Source of the DNA: Paracoccaceae bacterium
GTDB taxonomy: Bacteria > Pseudomonadota > Alphaproteobacteria > Rhodobacterales > Rhodobacteraceae
DNA length: 6,477 nt
Assembly: GCA_007131465.1 (NCBI GenBank)
Contig: SLQN01000557.1
Span: forward strand, 1 to 6,477
Direction of reading: 5' to 3'
Shown here in pieces: positions 1-6,346 of this stretch (its first letter is position 1; every line of letters starts with the position of its first letter). The position numbers and the translations under genes were made by a program. The notes under the pieces are model-generated. The model did no database searches. It saw only the letters and a program-made list of their open reading frames with translations, and was not told the DNA's origin.

Positions 1-608
1 CAGCGCGAGCAGCGCCCATAGGTCGGCTTGATGCCGACCGTGCCGGTAAAGGCCGCAGGCTGGCGGATCGAGCCGCCCGTATCCGTGCCCGTGGCAGCAA
101 GGCACAGGTCCGCGGCCACAGCTGCCGCCGACCCGCCCGAGGAGCCGCCGGGCGTAAGGTCCTGCGCGCCGGGTTTCCACGGATTGATCACATTGCCATA
201 GACCGAGGTTTCATTGCTGGAGCCCATGGCGAATTCGTCCATGTTCAGCTTGCCCAGCATCACCGCGCCGGCATCGCGTAACAGCGCCGAGACCGTGGAT
301 TCGTATTCCGGCCGGAACCCGTCCAGAATGCCTGACGCCGCCTGCGAGGCCACGCCTTCGGTGCAGAACAGATCCTTGATGCCCACCGGGATGCCGCACA
401 TCGCAGGCGCATCGCCCGCCTTGATCCGCGTATCAGCGGCCGCGGCACGTTCCAGCGCCAGATCGGGCGTGTGATGCACGAACGCGTTCAGCTTTCCCGC
501 GCCTTCGATCGCCGTCAGGCAGGCCTGCGTCAGATCGACTGCACTCACATCGCCCGCGCGCAGACGGTCGCGCGCTTCGGCGATGGTCAGTTTGTTCAGA
601 TCACTCAT
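1..608 (-). CDS. gatA: Glutamyl-tRNA(Gln)/aspartyl-tRNA(Asn) amidotransferase subunit A, N-terminal 202 residues (cut by window edge)
   Basis: GatA is the amidase subunit of the cytoplasmic GatCAB complex. It releases ammonia from glutamine (or asparagine), which is used to convert Glu-tRNA(Gln), and in many bacteria Asp-tRNA(Asn), to the correct amide. The reading frame is open from the ATG at 608 to base 1 and is not interrupted. The amidase signature is visible: the GIKDLF segment with the probable catalytic Lys78, the glycine/serine run [11 protein letters not shown] with the probable cis-Ser156, and [10 protein letters not shown] with the probable nucleophile Ser180. Their spacing matches the Lys-Ser-Ser triad of characterised GatA (about 79/154/178). 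The visible end, [11 protein letters not shown], is also typical. GatA is normally about 490 residues, so roughly 60% lies beyond the left edge. The start overlaps the gatC stop in ATGA, which suggests translational coupling. Identification is very secure; tRNA specificity (Gln, Asn or both) cannot be read from this subunit. Confidence 0.97.
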   Translation of the reverse strand, partial: MSDLNKLTIAEARDRLRAGDVSAVDLTQACLTAIEGAGKLNAFVHHTPDLALERAAAADTRIKAGDAPAMCGIPVGIKDLFCTEGVASQAASGILDGFRPEYESTVSALLRDAGAVMLGKLNMDEFAMGSSNETSVYGNVINPWKPGAQDLTPGGSSGGSAAAVAADLCLAATGTDTGGSIRQPAAFTGTVGIKPTYGRCSR

Positions 609-895
609 TCCACAACCTTCGGCACGGCAAAAAACCCTTCACGCGCATCGGGGGCATTGGACAGAATCCTGTCCTGCATGTCGCCCTCGGTCACCACATC
701 CGCGCGCCGCTTCAGCCGCATGGGCGTGACCGAGGTCATCGGCGCGACATCGGTGACATCGACTTCGTTGAGCTGTTCCATGAAGGTCAGGATCTGGCTG
801 AGTTCCTGCGCCAGCGCAGGCAGGTTGGCGTCGGGCACCGCGATGCGGGCCAGATGGGCCACCTTGCGCGCGGTCTCAAGGTCGATCTCGGACAT
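605..895 (-). CDS. gatC: Glutamyl-tRNA(Gln)/aspartyl-tRNA(Asn) amidotransferase subunit C
   Basis: GatC is the small belt-like subunit that wraps the GatA/GatB interface and stabilises the complex. The product is 96 residues, the usual family length. It begins [20 protein letters not shown], the conserved N-terminal helix of GatC. The middle holds the [16 protein letters not shown] helix and the proline/threonine linker around PMTSVTP. It ends with the conserved [10 protein letters not shown] tail. The frame stays open to a GTG at 901, but I chose the ATG at 895: a GGAG Shine-Dalgarno lies 5 bases before it and overlaps the GTG, leaving the GTG no ribosome binding site of its own. gatA follows directly with a 4-base ATGA overlap, so the two are one transcription unit. 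gatB is not in view, which is common because gatB often sits apart from gatCA in alphaproteobacteria. Confidence 0.96.
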   Translation of the reverse strand: MSEIDLETARKVAHLARIAVPDANLPALAQELSQILTFMEQLNEVDVTDVAPMTSVTPMRLKRRADVVTEGDMQDRILSNAPDAREGFFAVPKVVE

Positions 896-900
896 GGGCA

Positions 901-904
901 CTCC
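901..904 (-). promoter_or_regulatory. Shine-Dalgarno of gatC (decides the start codon)
   Basis: On the minus strand GGAG is followed by five bases and then the ATG at 895. The in-frame upstream GTG (899-901) shares a base with this GGAG, so it cannot use it. This fixes the start at the ATG and gives a 96-residue GatC instead of 98. Confidence 0.65.
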
Positions 905-925
905 GGTCTGCGGCTACTTTGCTGG

Positions 926-954
926 CGTTTAGCGTCATGCCGCCGAAGGTGCAA
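926..954 (-). promoter_or_regulatory. Possible sigma-70-type promoter for gatCA
   Basis: On the minus strand TTGCAC (949-954) and TAAACG (926-931) are separated by exactly 17 bases. That is a fair match to a housekeeping promoter in a GC-rich alphaproteobacterium. Initiation would fall near 919, giving a leader of about 25 bases before the gatC ATG. This is a motif match only. The rest of the divergent region 896-1053 holds no convincing plus-strand promoter and no clear operator. Confidence 0.3.
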
Positions 955-1053
955 GCGCAGGCAGAGCGCTGCACAGGCAAGCCCGGATCACGCAACTGTC
1001 ATGGCGCATCGCCTGTCATCCGGGGCATGGTCGGGCGCAACAGGGAGAGTGGC

Positions 1054-1503
1054 ATGTTTCGTCTGGTATTCGGGGTTGTGATTGGGCTGATGGCAGGTCC
1101 TGCGCTGGCCTGCCCTGCGCCGCCGATGGCCGAGATGGAAATCCATCTGCGTGCCGTCAATGCCGAACGCGCAAAATCCGGGCGCGCGGCGCTGACGCTG
1201 TCACCAGACCTGAACGCGGTGGCGCAGGCCCATGCCTGCGACATGGCGCAGCGCGGCTATTTCAGCCACACCACCCCCGAGGGGCGCGACATGATCCAGC
1301 GGGGGCAGCGCGCCGGGCTGACGGGTATCTGCGCGATGGGCGAGAATATCGCGCGTGGGCAAAGGGACGTGCCGGCAGTCATGGCCGGGTGGATGCGTTC
1401 AACCGGACATCGGCGCAACATCCTGAACTCGGAGTATCGCGTGGTCGGGTTCGGACGCGGGCCAGGGCCGACATGGGTGCAGGTCTTCGCGGTGGTTTGC
1501 TGA
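1054..1503 (+). CDS. Small secreted CAP/SCP-domain protein
   Basis: The 149-residue product is a minimal CAP (SCP/PR-1-like) domain protein, probably periplasmic or secreted. Residues 1-19 form a signal peptide (FRLVFGVVIGLMAGPALA), with likely signal peptidase I cleavage after ALA. CAP signatures follow in order: an N-terminal helix with VNAERAKSG (35-43), RGYFSHTTPEG with His72 (67-77), GENIARG with Glu97 (96-102), and WMRSTGHRRNIL with His119 (113-124). His72, Glu97 and His119 line the CAP cavity and bind divalent metal in some members. Four cysteines (20, 62, 93, 149) could form two disulfides in the periplasm. Cys20 at +1 might suggest a lipoprotein, but ALAC is a poor lipobox. The start is the ATG at 1054, with GGGAG 6 bases upstream; the frame continues back to 919, but that part lacks a signal peptide and an SD. 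Bacterial CAP proteins have no single assigned function, so none is given. pepN follows 60 bases later and may be co-transcribed. Confidence 0.9.
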   Translation: MFRLVFGVVIGLMAGPALACPAPPMAEMEIHLRAVNAERAKSGRAALTLSPDLNAVAQAHACDMAQRGYFSHTTPEGRDMIQRGQRAGLTGICAMGENIARGQRDVPAVMAGWMRSTGHRRNILNSEYRVVGFGRGPGPTWVQVFAVVC

Positions 1504-1563
1504 TTGTCGGCCAAGGGTGGCTGGACTACATGTTCGGCAAGATCATCCCAGCAGGAGTGAGAC

Positions 1564-4125
1564 ATGCGCGACACGACCCCGCAGCCCATCCATCTGGCCG
1601 ATTACCAGCCACCGCCCTTTCTGATCGATGAGGTGCGCCTGACCTTTCGCCTGTCGCCGCGCGCCACACGGGTTCTGGCGCAGATCCGGTTTCGCCCCAA
1701 CCCCGCTGTCCTGCCCGGCCATGACCTGCGGCTGGATGGCGAAGGGCTGACGCTTGTTACAGCCAGCATCAACGGCCAGCCCTGCGCCGCGCGGCCCGAT
1801 GCGACCGGCCTGACGATCCCGGCGCAGGACCTGCCCGAGGGCGCGTTCGACTGGCAGGCCGAAGTCGAGATCGCACCCGAAGGCAATACCGCGCTGGAAG
1901 GGCTTTACATGTCGCGCGGCATGTTTTGCACTCAATGCGAAGCCGAGGGGTTTCGCAAGATCACCTTCTACCCCGACCGCCCCGATGTGATGGCCCCGTT
2001 CCGCGTGCGCATTGAATCCGACCTGCCGGTGCTGTTGTCCAATGGCAATCTGCACGCCCAGGGCGCGGGCTGGGCGGAATGGCACGACCCCCATCCCAAG
2101 CCAAGCTACCTGTTCGCGCTGGTAGCCGGTGATCTGCGCGCGTCGTCGGACAGGTTTTGCACGATGGACGGGCGCGATGTGGCCTTGAATATCTGGGTCC
2201 GTCCGGGAGACGAGCCGCGCACGGCCTATGCGATGGACGCGCTGAAACGGTCGATGCTCTGGGATGAGCAGGTCTATGGCCGATTCTATGACTTGGACAT
2301 TTTCAACATTGTTGCGGTCGATGACTTCAATATGGGCGCGATGGAGAACAAGGGGTTGAACATTTTCAACTCTCGCTATGTTCTCGCCTCGCCCGAGACG
2401 GCGACCGATGCCGACTATGCCAGTATCGAGCGGATCATCGCACATGAGTATTTCCACAACTGGACCGGCAACCGCATCACCTGCCGCGACTGGTTCCAGC
2501 TATCACTCAAGGAAGGGCTGACGGTCTTTCGCGACCAGCAATTCATGGGCGACATGCGCAGCCCTGCCGTCAAGCGCATCGAGGATGTGCTGACGCTCCG
2601 CGCACGCCAGTTCCGCGAAGATGCCGGGCCGCTGGCCCATCCGGTGCGGCCCGAAAGCTATGTCGAGATCAACAACTTCTATACGGCGACTGTCTATGAA
2701 AAAGGGGCGGAACTGATCCGCATGCTGCATCTGCTGGTGGGCGATGACCTGTATCGCGCCGCGCTGGACCTGTATTTCAGCCGCCATGACGGACAGGCTT
2801 GCACAATCGAGGATTGGATCGCCGTGTTTGAAGAAGCCGCCGGGCGTGATCTGTCGCAATTCAAGCGCTGGTATGGGCAGGCCGGCACGCCGCGCGTTGA
2901 TGTGTCGGAGGACTGGGCGGACGGGCGCTATACGCTAACGCTGCGCCAGAGCACGCGCCCTACCCCCGGCCAGCCGTTGAAGGAACCACTGGTCATCCCG
3001 GTGGCCATGGGGCTGATCGGGCCGGACGGGGCGGAAATGCTGCCGACACAGGTGCTGGAGCTGACCGGCCCCGAGGACAGCTTCACCTTCGAGGGGCTGC
3101 CGTCGAGACCCATCGCATCGCTCTTGCGCGGATTCTCTGCGCCGGTGGTTCTGAACCACGCGCTCAGCCGCGAAGACCGCGCTGTCCTGCTGGCGCATGA
3201 TACAGACCCCCTGAACCGTTTTGAAGCTGGCCGCGCCCTGGCCCGCGACATCCTTCTGGCGATGATCCGCGAGGATGCGCGTCCTGGCCCGCAATATCTG
3301 GACGCTCTGCGCGTGATGCTGTGCGACGAATCGCTGGACCCGGCCTTCCGGGCGCTGGCTCTGTCCCTGCCCTCGCAGGATGATCTGGCCGCAGCGCTGC
3401 ACGGCGACGGACAGATCCCGGACCCGGACGCCATCCATGCCGCACGGCAAGAGGCGCTGCGGCTGATCGCAGAGGCACTCGCCCCCGAACTGGGCCGCAT
3501 CGCGACCGCGATGCAGACCCCCGGCCCCTACAGCCCGGATGCACGCGATGCAGGGCGACGCGCCTTGCGGGTGCAGGCGATCGGATTACTGGCACGGGTT
3601 GATAAGGGCGCGAAGGCGGCCGCGCTGTTTGCATCAGCCGACAACATGACCGAGCAACTGGGGGCCTGGAATGCGCTGCTGGCCATCGGTGCAGGGCAGC
3701 AGGAGACAACGCAGTTCTACCGCCAATGGGCGCAGGACCGCCTGGTGCTGGACAAATGGTTTGCAGCGCAGGTGATGCAGGCCGCGCCCGCGCGGGCCGC
3801 TGACCTTGCAGCCACGCTGACACAGCATCCCGATTTCGACTGGAAGAATCCCAACAGGTTCCGCGCCGTCATTGGCGCGCTGGGCATGAACCCTGCCGGG
3901 TTCCATGCCGCGGACGGTGCCGGGTATCGGCTGGTCGCGGACTGGCTGATCCGGCTGGACGGCGTCAATCCGCAGGCGGCGGCACGGATGTCGACCCTGT
4001 TCGAGACGTGGCGGCGCTATGATGACGCCCGGCAGGCCCTGATCCGGGGCACGCTGGAACGCCTGCGCAGCCATGACGGGCTGAGCCGGGATATGGGCGA
4101 AATGGTCGGACGGATGCTGGAATAA
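1564..4125 (+). CDS. pepN: Aminopeptidase N (M1 family zinc metallopeptidase)
   Basis: This broad-specificity cytoplasmic aminopeptidase removes N-terminal residues from peptides late in protein turnover. At 853 residues it matches the proteobacterial PepN type (E. coli about 870). The N-terminal beta domain covers roughly 1-190 and includes FCTQCEAEGFRKIT (121-134), whose Gln124/Glu126 region helps hold the substrate amino group. In the thermolysin-like domain (about 191-435) I see the exopeptidase motif GAMEN (258-262), the zinc site HEYFH (294-298) with His294, Glu295 and His298, the third ligand Glu317 in KEGLT, and the transition-state Tyr378 in TVYEKGAEL. All are intact and sit three residues before their E. 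coli counterparts. After WYGQAGTP (436-443) come the beta-sandwich (to about 530) and the helical C-terminal domain, together the DUF3458 regions. There is no signal peptide. AGGAG lies 6 bases before the ATG. Transcription may come from the CAP gene upstream or from a weak promoter in the 60-base gap. Identification is near certain. Confidence 0.98.
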   Translation: MRDTTPQPIHLADYQPPPFLIDEVRLTFRLSPRATRVLAQIRFRPNPAVLPGHDLRLDGEGLTLVTASINGQPCAARPDATGLTIPAQDLPEGAFDWQAEVEIAPEGNTALEGLYMSRGMFCTQCEAEGFRKITFYPDRPDVMAPFRVRIESDLPVLLSNGNLHAQGAGWAEWHDPHPKPSYLFALVAGDLRASSDRFCTMDGRDVALNIWVRPGDEPRTAYAMDALKRSMLWDEQVYGRFYDLDIFNIVAVDDFNMGAMENKGLNIFNSRYVLASPETATDADYASIERIIAHEYFHNWTGNRITCRDWFQLSLKEGLTVFRDQQFMGDMRSPAVKRIEDVLTLRARQFREDAGPLAHPVRPESYVEINNFYTATVYEKGAELIRMLHLLVGDDLYRAALDLYFSRHDGQACTIEDWIAVFEEAAGRDLSQFKRWYGQAGTPRVDVSEDWADGRYTLTLRQSTRPTPGQPLKEPLVIPVAMGLIGPDGAEMLPTQVLELTGPEDSFTFEGLPSRPIASLLRGFSAPVVLNHALSREDRAVLLAHDTDPLNRFEAGRALARDILLAMIREDARPGPQYLDALRVMLCDESLDPAFRALALSLPSQDDLAAALHGDGQIPDPDAIHAARQEALRLIAEALAPELGRIATAMQTPGPYSPDARDAGRRALRVQAIGLLARVDKGAKAAALFASADNMTEQLGAWNALLAIGAGQQETTQFYRQWAQDRLVLDKWFAAQVMQAAPARAADLAATLTQHPDFDWKNPNRFRAVIGALGMNPAGFHAADGAGYRLVADWLIRLDGVNPQAAARMSTLFETWRRYDDARQALIRGTLERLRSHDGLSRDMGEMVGRMLE

Positions 4126-4128
4126 GCT

Positions 4129-4151
4129 GGCCCCGGACATGATCCGGGGCC
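4129..4151 (+). repeat. Palindromic intergenic repeat, copy 1
   Basis: The arm GGCCCCGGA (4129-4137), a 5-base loop CATGA and the arm TCCGGGGCC (4143-4151) make a perfect 9-bp hairpin. It starts 3 bases after the pepN stop. The core resembles the CCCCGGA...TCCGGGG palindromes that I recall being dispersed in alphaproteobacterial intergenic regions; how many copies this genome has is unknown from here. Confidence 0.75.
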
Positions 4152-4167
4152 ACACCTCGGCCCAAAC

Positions 4168-4190
4168 GACCCCGGATCAGGTCCGGGGCC
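4168..4190 (-). repeat. Palindromic intergenic repeat, copy 2 (opposite orientation)
   Basis: The arms CCCCGGA (4170-4176) and TCCGGGG (4182-4188) flank the loop TCAGG. Read on the minus strand, bases 4190-4170 match copy 1 (4129-4149) at 20 of 21 positions, the single difference being in the loop. The two copies are therefore an inverted pair separated by about 20 bases. They can pair with each other as well as each folding alone. Confidence 0.75.
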
Positions 4191-4199
4191 TTTGGCGCC

Positions 4200-5189
4200 T
4201 CAGTTGAAGGCCGCGTCTGTCACGACCGAACTCGTCGCGCCCACAGGTTCTGCCGTGATCACCGGGTCAGAGCCACCGCCAAGCAATGTGGCCACCGTGC
4301 GGGCAAAGTCGTCCATGTCGAGCGTGCCGTCAGAGCCTTCGAGCAGCAGGGCCACCTCGCTCATCATGCGGATCTGGTGCCCTTCGGTCTGCGCGCCGGT
4401 ATCATCATATTCCAGCACGATCATCGCAGCCTCTTCGACATTCTCGGCCGCCCATTCCCAGCCGCGCATCGAGGCCCGCACGAAACGCGCCATCTTGTCG
4501 ACGAATTCCGGGTCTTCCAGATTGCTTTCGAGGACGTAGAGGCCATCCTCCAGCGTGGCGACACCCTGATCTTCATACTTGAAGGTCACCAGTTCATCCT
4601 CTGAGATACCCGCATCGATGACCTGCCAGTATTCGTTATAGGTCATGGTCGAGATACAGTCGGCCTGGCGCTGCAAAAGCGGATCGACATTGAAGCCCTG
4701 GCGCAGCACTTCCACGCCATCCGGGCCACCCTCGGTCGGAATGCCCAGCGTGCTCATCCAGCTCAGGAACGGGTATTCATTGCCAAAGAACCACACCCCC
4801 AGCGTGCGGCCGGGAAAATCCTCTGGCCCTGTGATGCCGGTTTCGGCAAGGCAGGTCAGCATCATGCCCGAGGACTTGAAAGGCTGCGCAATATTCACCA
4901 GCGGCAGGCCGTTTTCGCGCGCGGCCAATGCTGCGGGCATCCATTCCACGATCACATCGGCCCCGCCGCCCGCAATCACCTGCGGGGGCGCGATGTCGGG
5001 TCCACCGGCGCGGATGGTGACATTCAGGTCCTCTTCCTCATAGAAGCCGTTTTCAAGGGCGACATAATATCCTGCGAATTGCGCCTGGGTGACCCATTTG
5101 AGCTGCAATGTCACATCATCCATCGCCCAGACGGCCGGCGCAAAGCCCAGACCAAGGGCCGCAACCGACCCGCAAAGTACCTTTTTCAT
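4200..5189 (-). CDS. ABC transporter substrate-binding protein, NMT1/THI5 (ThiY-like) family
   Basis: This 329-residue periplasmic binding protein would deliver its ligand to the permeases encoded just upstream. Residues 1-22 form a Sec signal peptide with likely cleavage after AVWA. The mature protein opens with VTLQLKWVTQAQFAGYYVALENGFY (26-50), the hallmark start of the NMT1/THI5-type binding proteins. The AGGGADVIVEW stretch (73-83) follows, then near the C-terminus FVRASMRGWEWAAENVEEAA (236-255), another family block. Known relatives bind pyrimidines (the thiamine precursor FAMP for ThiY), riboflavin, or remain unassigned, so I give no symbol and no firm ligand. Cys112 and Cys178 could form a disulfide. 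The mature protein is markedly acidic. It is the last gene of the operon, 44 bases after the permease, with its own very strong SD and a hairpin in the gap, as expected for a protein needed in excess over its transporter. Family assignment is solid; substrate is open. Confidence 0.9.
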   Translation of the reverse strand: MKKVLCGSVAALGLGFAPAVWAMDDVTLQLKWVTQAQFAGYYVALENGFYEEEDLNVTIRAGGPDIAPPQVIAGGGADVIVEWMPAALAARENGLPLVNIAQPFKSSGMMLTCLAETGITGPEDFPGRTLGVWFFGNEYPFLSWMSTLGIPTEGGPDGVEVLRQGFNVDPLLQRQADCISTMTYNEYWQVIDAGISEDELVTFKYEDQGVATLEDGLYVLESNLEDPEFVDKMARFVRASMRGWEWAAENVEEAAMIVLEYDDTGAQTEGHQIRMMSEVALLLEGSDGTLDMDDFARTVATLLGGGSDPVITAEPVGATSSVVTDAAFN

Positions 5190-5192
5190 TCT

Positions 5193-5200
5193 TCACCTCC
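5193..5200 (-). promoter_or_regulatory. Strong Shine-Dalgarno of the binding-protein gene
   Basis: On the minus strand GGAGGTGA, an eight-base match to the anti-SD of 16S rRNA, ends 3 bases before the ATG at 5189. It is the strongest ribosome binding site in the window. It fixes the start and fits a highly translated periplasmic protein. Confidence 0.8.
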
Positions 5201-5206
5201 AAGTTG

Positions 5207-5230
5207 CCTGGCCCCTGTCTGGGGCACAGG
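5207..5230 (-). promoter_or_regulatory. Intercistronic stem-loop between permease and binding-protein genes
   Basis: In the 44-base gap, CCTG-GCCCC (5207-5215) and GGGGC-A-CAGG (5221-5230) pair as 9 bp with a single bulged base (5226) and the loop TGTCT. The hairpin lies between the permease stop (5234) and the strong SD (5193-5200), 6 bases from the SD. No T-run follows in the minus direction, so it is not a classical terminator. Its position suits mRNA processing or 5'-end protection that lets the binding-protein message outlast the permease message. The structure is seen directly; the role is inferred. Confidence 0.5.
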
Positions 5231-5233
5231 ATG

Positions 5234-6346
5234 TTAACGCCCGCGTTGCGACGGGTGCCAGAAGGTCACCCCCCGTTCCACAAGCGCAATCAGGCCGTAA
5301 AACAGCGACCCCGCAAGGGCTGCCACGGCAATTTCTGCCCAGACCATATCCAGTTGCAATCGTCCGACCTCGGTCGAGATGCGAAAGCCCATGCCGCGCG
5401 TGGGCGAGCCGAAAAATTCAGCAACAATCGCCCCGATCAGCGCCAGAGTCGATGAAATTTTTAGCCCGTTGAAGATGAAGGGCATTGCCGCCGGCAGGCG
5501 CAGTTTCAAAAGCGCCTGCCCCCAGCTTGCGCTGTAGGTGCGCATCAGGTCACGCTGCATGGCCTCGGTCGCGGCCAGACCCTGCACCGTGTTGACCAGC
5601 ATCGGAAAAAACACCATCGCGACCACGACCGCAGCCTTGGACGGCCAGTCGAAGCCGAACCACATGACCATGATCGGCGCCGTGCCGATGATCGGCAGGG
5701 CGGCCAGAAAATTGCCGACAGGCAAAAGCCCCCGGCGCAGAAAGTCGCTGCGGTCCACCAGCAGCGCAAAGACCAGTGCCGCGCCCACGCCGATGGCATA
5801 GCCCGACAAGGCGCCCTTGACGAAGGTCTGCACGAAATCGACCCAGAGCACATCGGTCGATGTCAGAATCCGCGCCCAGATCGCCGAGGGCGCAGGCAGG
5901 ATCACGCGCGGCACATCCAGCGCGCGCACGACCACTTCCCACAGCCACAGAAGGGTCGCGCCGAAGGTCAGGGGCGCAAGCAGGGATTGCAGACGCCCCA
6001 TCAGCCCAGCCTTGCGCGGCAGATCCGCAAAGATCGCGACCAGCATCCACGCCCCCAGCCAGATCGCGATGACAGTGGCCCAGAAACTCGGGTGTCGGGT
6101 CGCGCCCTCGATCAGCCCCAGCGCGGCAGACGCCACGGCAACCGTCACCAGCACCAGCAGCGCGGCTGACACCCCGCCACGCGTTGAAGGCAGCGCCAAC
6201 CAGACAAGTGTTGCCCCCAGCAACGCGAGCAGCGGCAATACCCCCGGTTGGCCCTCGGCCCCTGCGACACCAAAGGCTGCGGCAACCAGAAGGCCAAGCG
6301 CCATGCCCAGCCATTGCAGCCCGCCACTGTGGCGCGTGATCATCAT
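5234..6346 (-). CDS. ABC transporter permease, BPD_transp_1 (SsuC/TauC/ThiX-like), with N-terminal membrane extension
   Basis: This 370-residue inner-membrane protein is one of two permeases of the importer. The conserved permease core starts near residue 122 with the LLWLWEVVVRALDVPRVILPAPSAIW region (132-157). Core helices lie at roughly 175-197, 207-230, 236-257, 298-312 and 336-357. The ATPase-contacting EAA-type loop is at about 268-296 (MRTYSASWGQALLKLRLP, then GLKIS), with the invariant glycine Gly276. SsuC/TauC/ThiX-type permeases usually have about 250-280 residues. The excess here is residues 1-115, which contain four further hydrophobic stretches (about 11-30, 36-53, 59-79, 88-107). 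The frame is uninterrupted, so this is a true extension or fusion. The start overlaps the upstream permease stop in ATGA; the next codon is also ATG (6343), so M1 or M2 could be used, and the SD is weak. The binding-protein gene follows after 44 bases. Permease identity is firm; substrate unknown. Confidence 0.92.
   Translation of the reverse strand: MMITRHSGGLQWLGMALGLLVAAAFGVAGAEGQPGVLPLLALLGATLVWLALPSTRGGVSAALLVLVTVAVASAALGLIEGATRHPSFWATVIAIWLGAWMLVAIFADLPRKAGLMGRLQSLLAPLTFGATLLWLWEVVVRALDVPRVILPAPSAIWARILTSTDVLWVDFVQTFVKGALSGYAIGVGAALVFALLVDRSDFLRRGLLPVGNFLAALPIIGTAPIMVMWFGFDWPSKAAVVVAMVFFPMLVNTVQGLAATEAMQRDLMRTYSASWGQALLKLRLPAAMPFIFNGLKISSTLALIGAIVAEFFGSPTRGMGFRISTEVGRLQLDMVWAEIAVAALAGSLFYGLIALVERGVTFWHPSQRGR

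Larger units (their letters stand above)
4129..4193. terminator. Probable transcription terminator region between convergent genes
   Basis: pepN (plus) and the binding-protein gene (minus) end only 74 bases apart. The gap is filled by the two palindromes, which can fold as two hairpins of 9 and 7 bp or as one long hairpin (4129-4149 with 4170-4190, one A/G mismatch, loop of 20). For plus-strand transcripts the long hairpin is followed by only TTT (4191-4193), and there is no T-run in the minus direction. Intrinsic termination would therefore be weak. A role in stopping transcription or protecting 3' ends in both directions is inferred from position and structure. Confidence 0.5.

Noticed and set aside
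471..932. Plus-strand open frame of 153 codons opposite gatC
   Set aside because: It is antisense to gatC and the start of gatA, with a serine/arginine-rich composition typical of shadow frames.
1006..1028. Two CTGTCA copies 17 bases apart in the divergent region, a possible operator
   Set aside because: The match is only six bases, is not palindromic in any convincing way, and could easily arise by chance.
919..1053. N-terminal extension of the CAP gene to an ATG at 919
   Set aside because: The extra 45 residues carry no signal or domain, would bury the signal peptide inside the protein, and the ATG at 1054 has a well-spaced GGGAG.
1507..1524. Small stem-loop just after the CAP gene stop, a possible terminator
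   Set aside because: The stem has seven pairs, two of them G-U, and no T-run follows, so it would be too weak to end transcription.
1504..1532. TTGTCG and TACATG with a 17-base spacer as a possible pepN promoter
   Set aside because: Both boxes are poor matches, so the spacing alone is not enough to call it.
1543..2457. Long minus-strand open frame (304 codons) opposite the pepN 5' half
   Set aside because: It lies wholly antisense to the well-supported pepN, has a low-complexity basic composition with no recognisable domain, and is expected from GC-rich codon bias.
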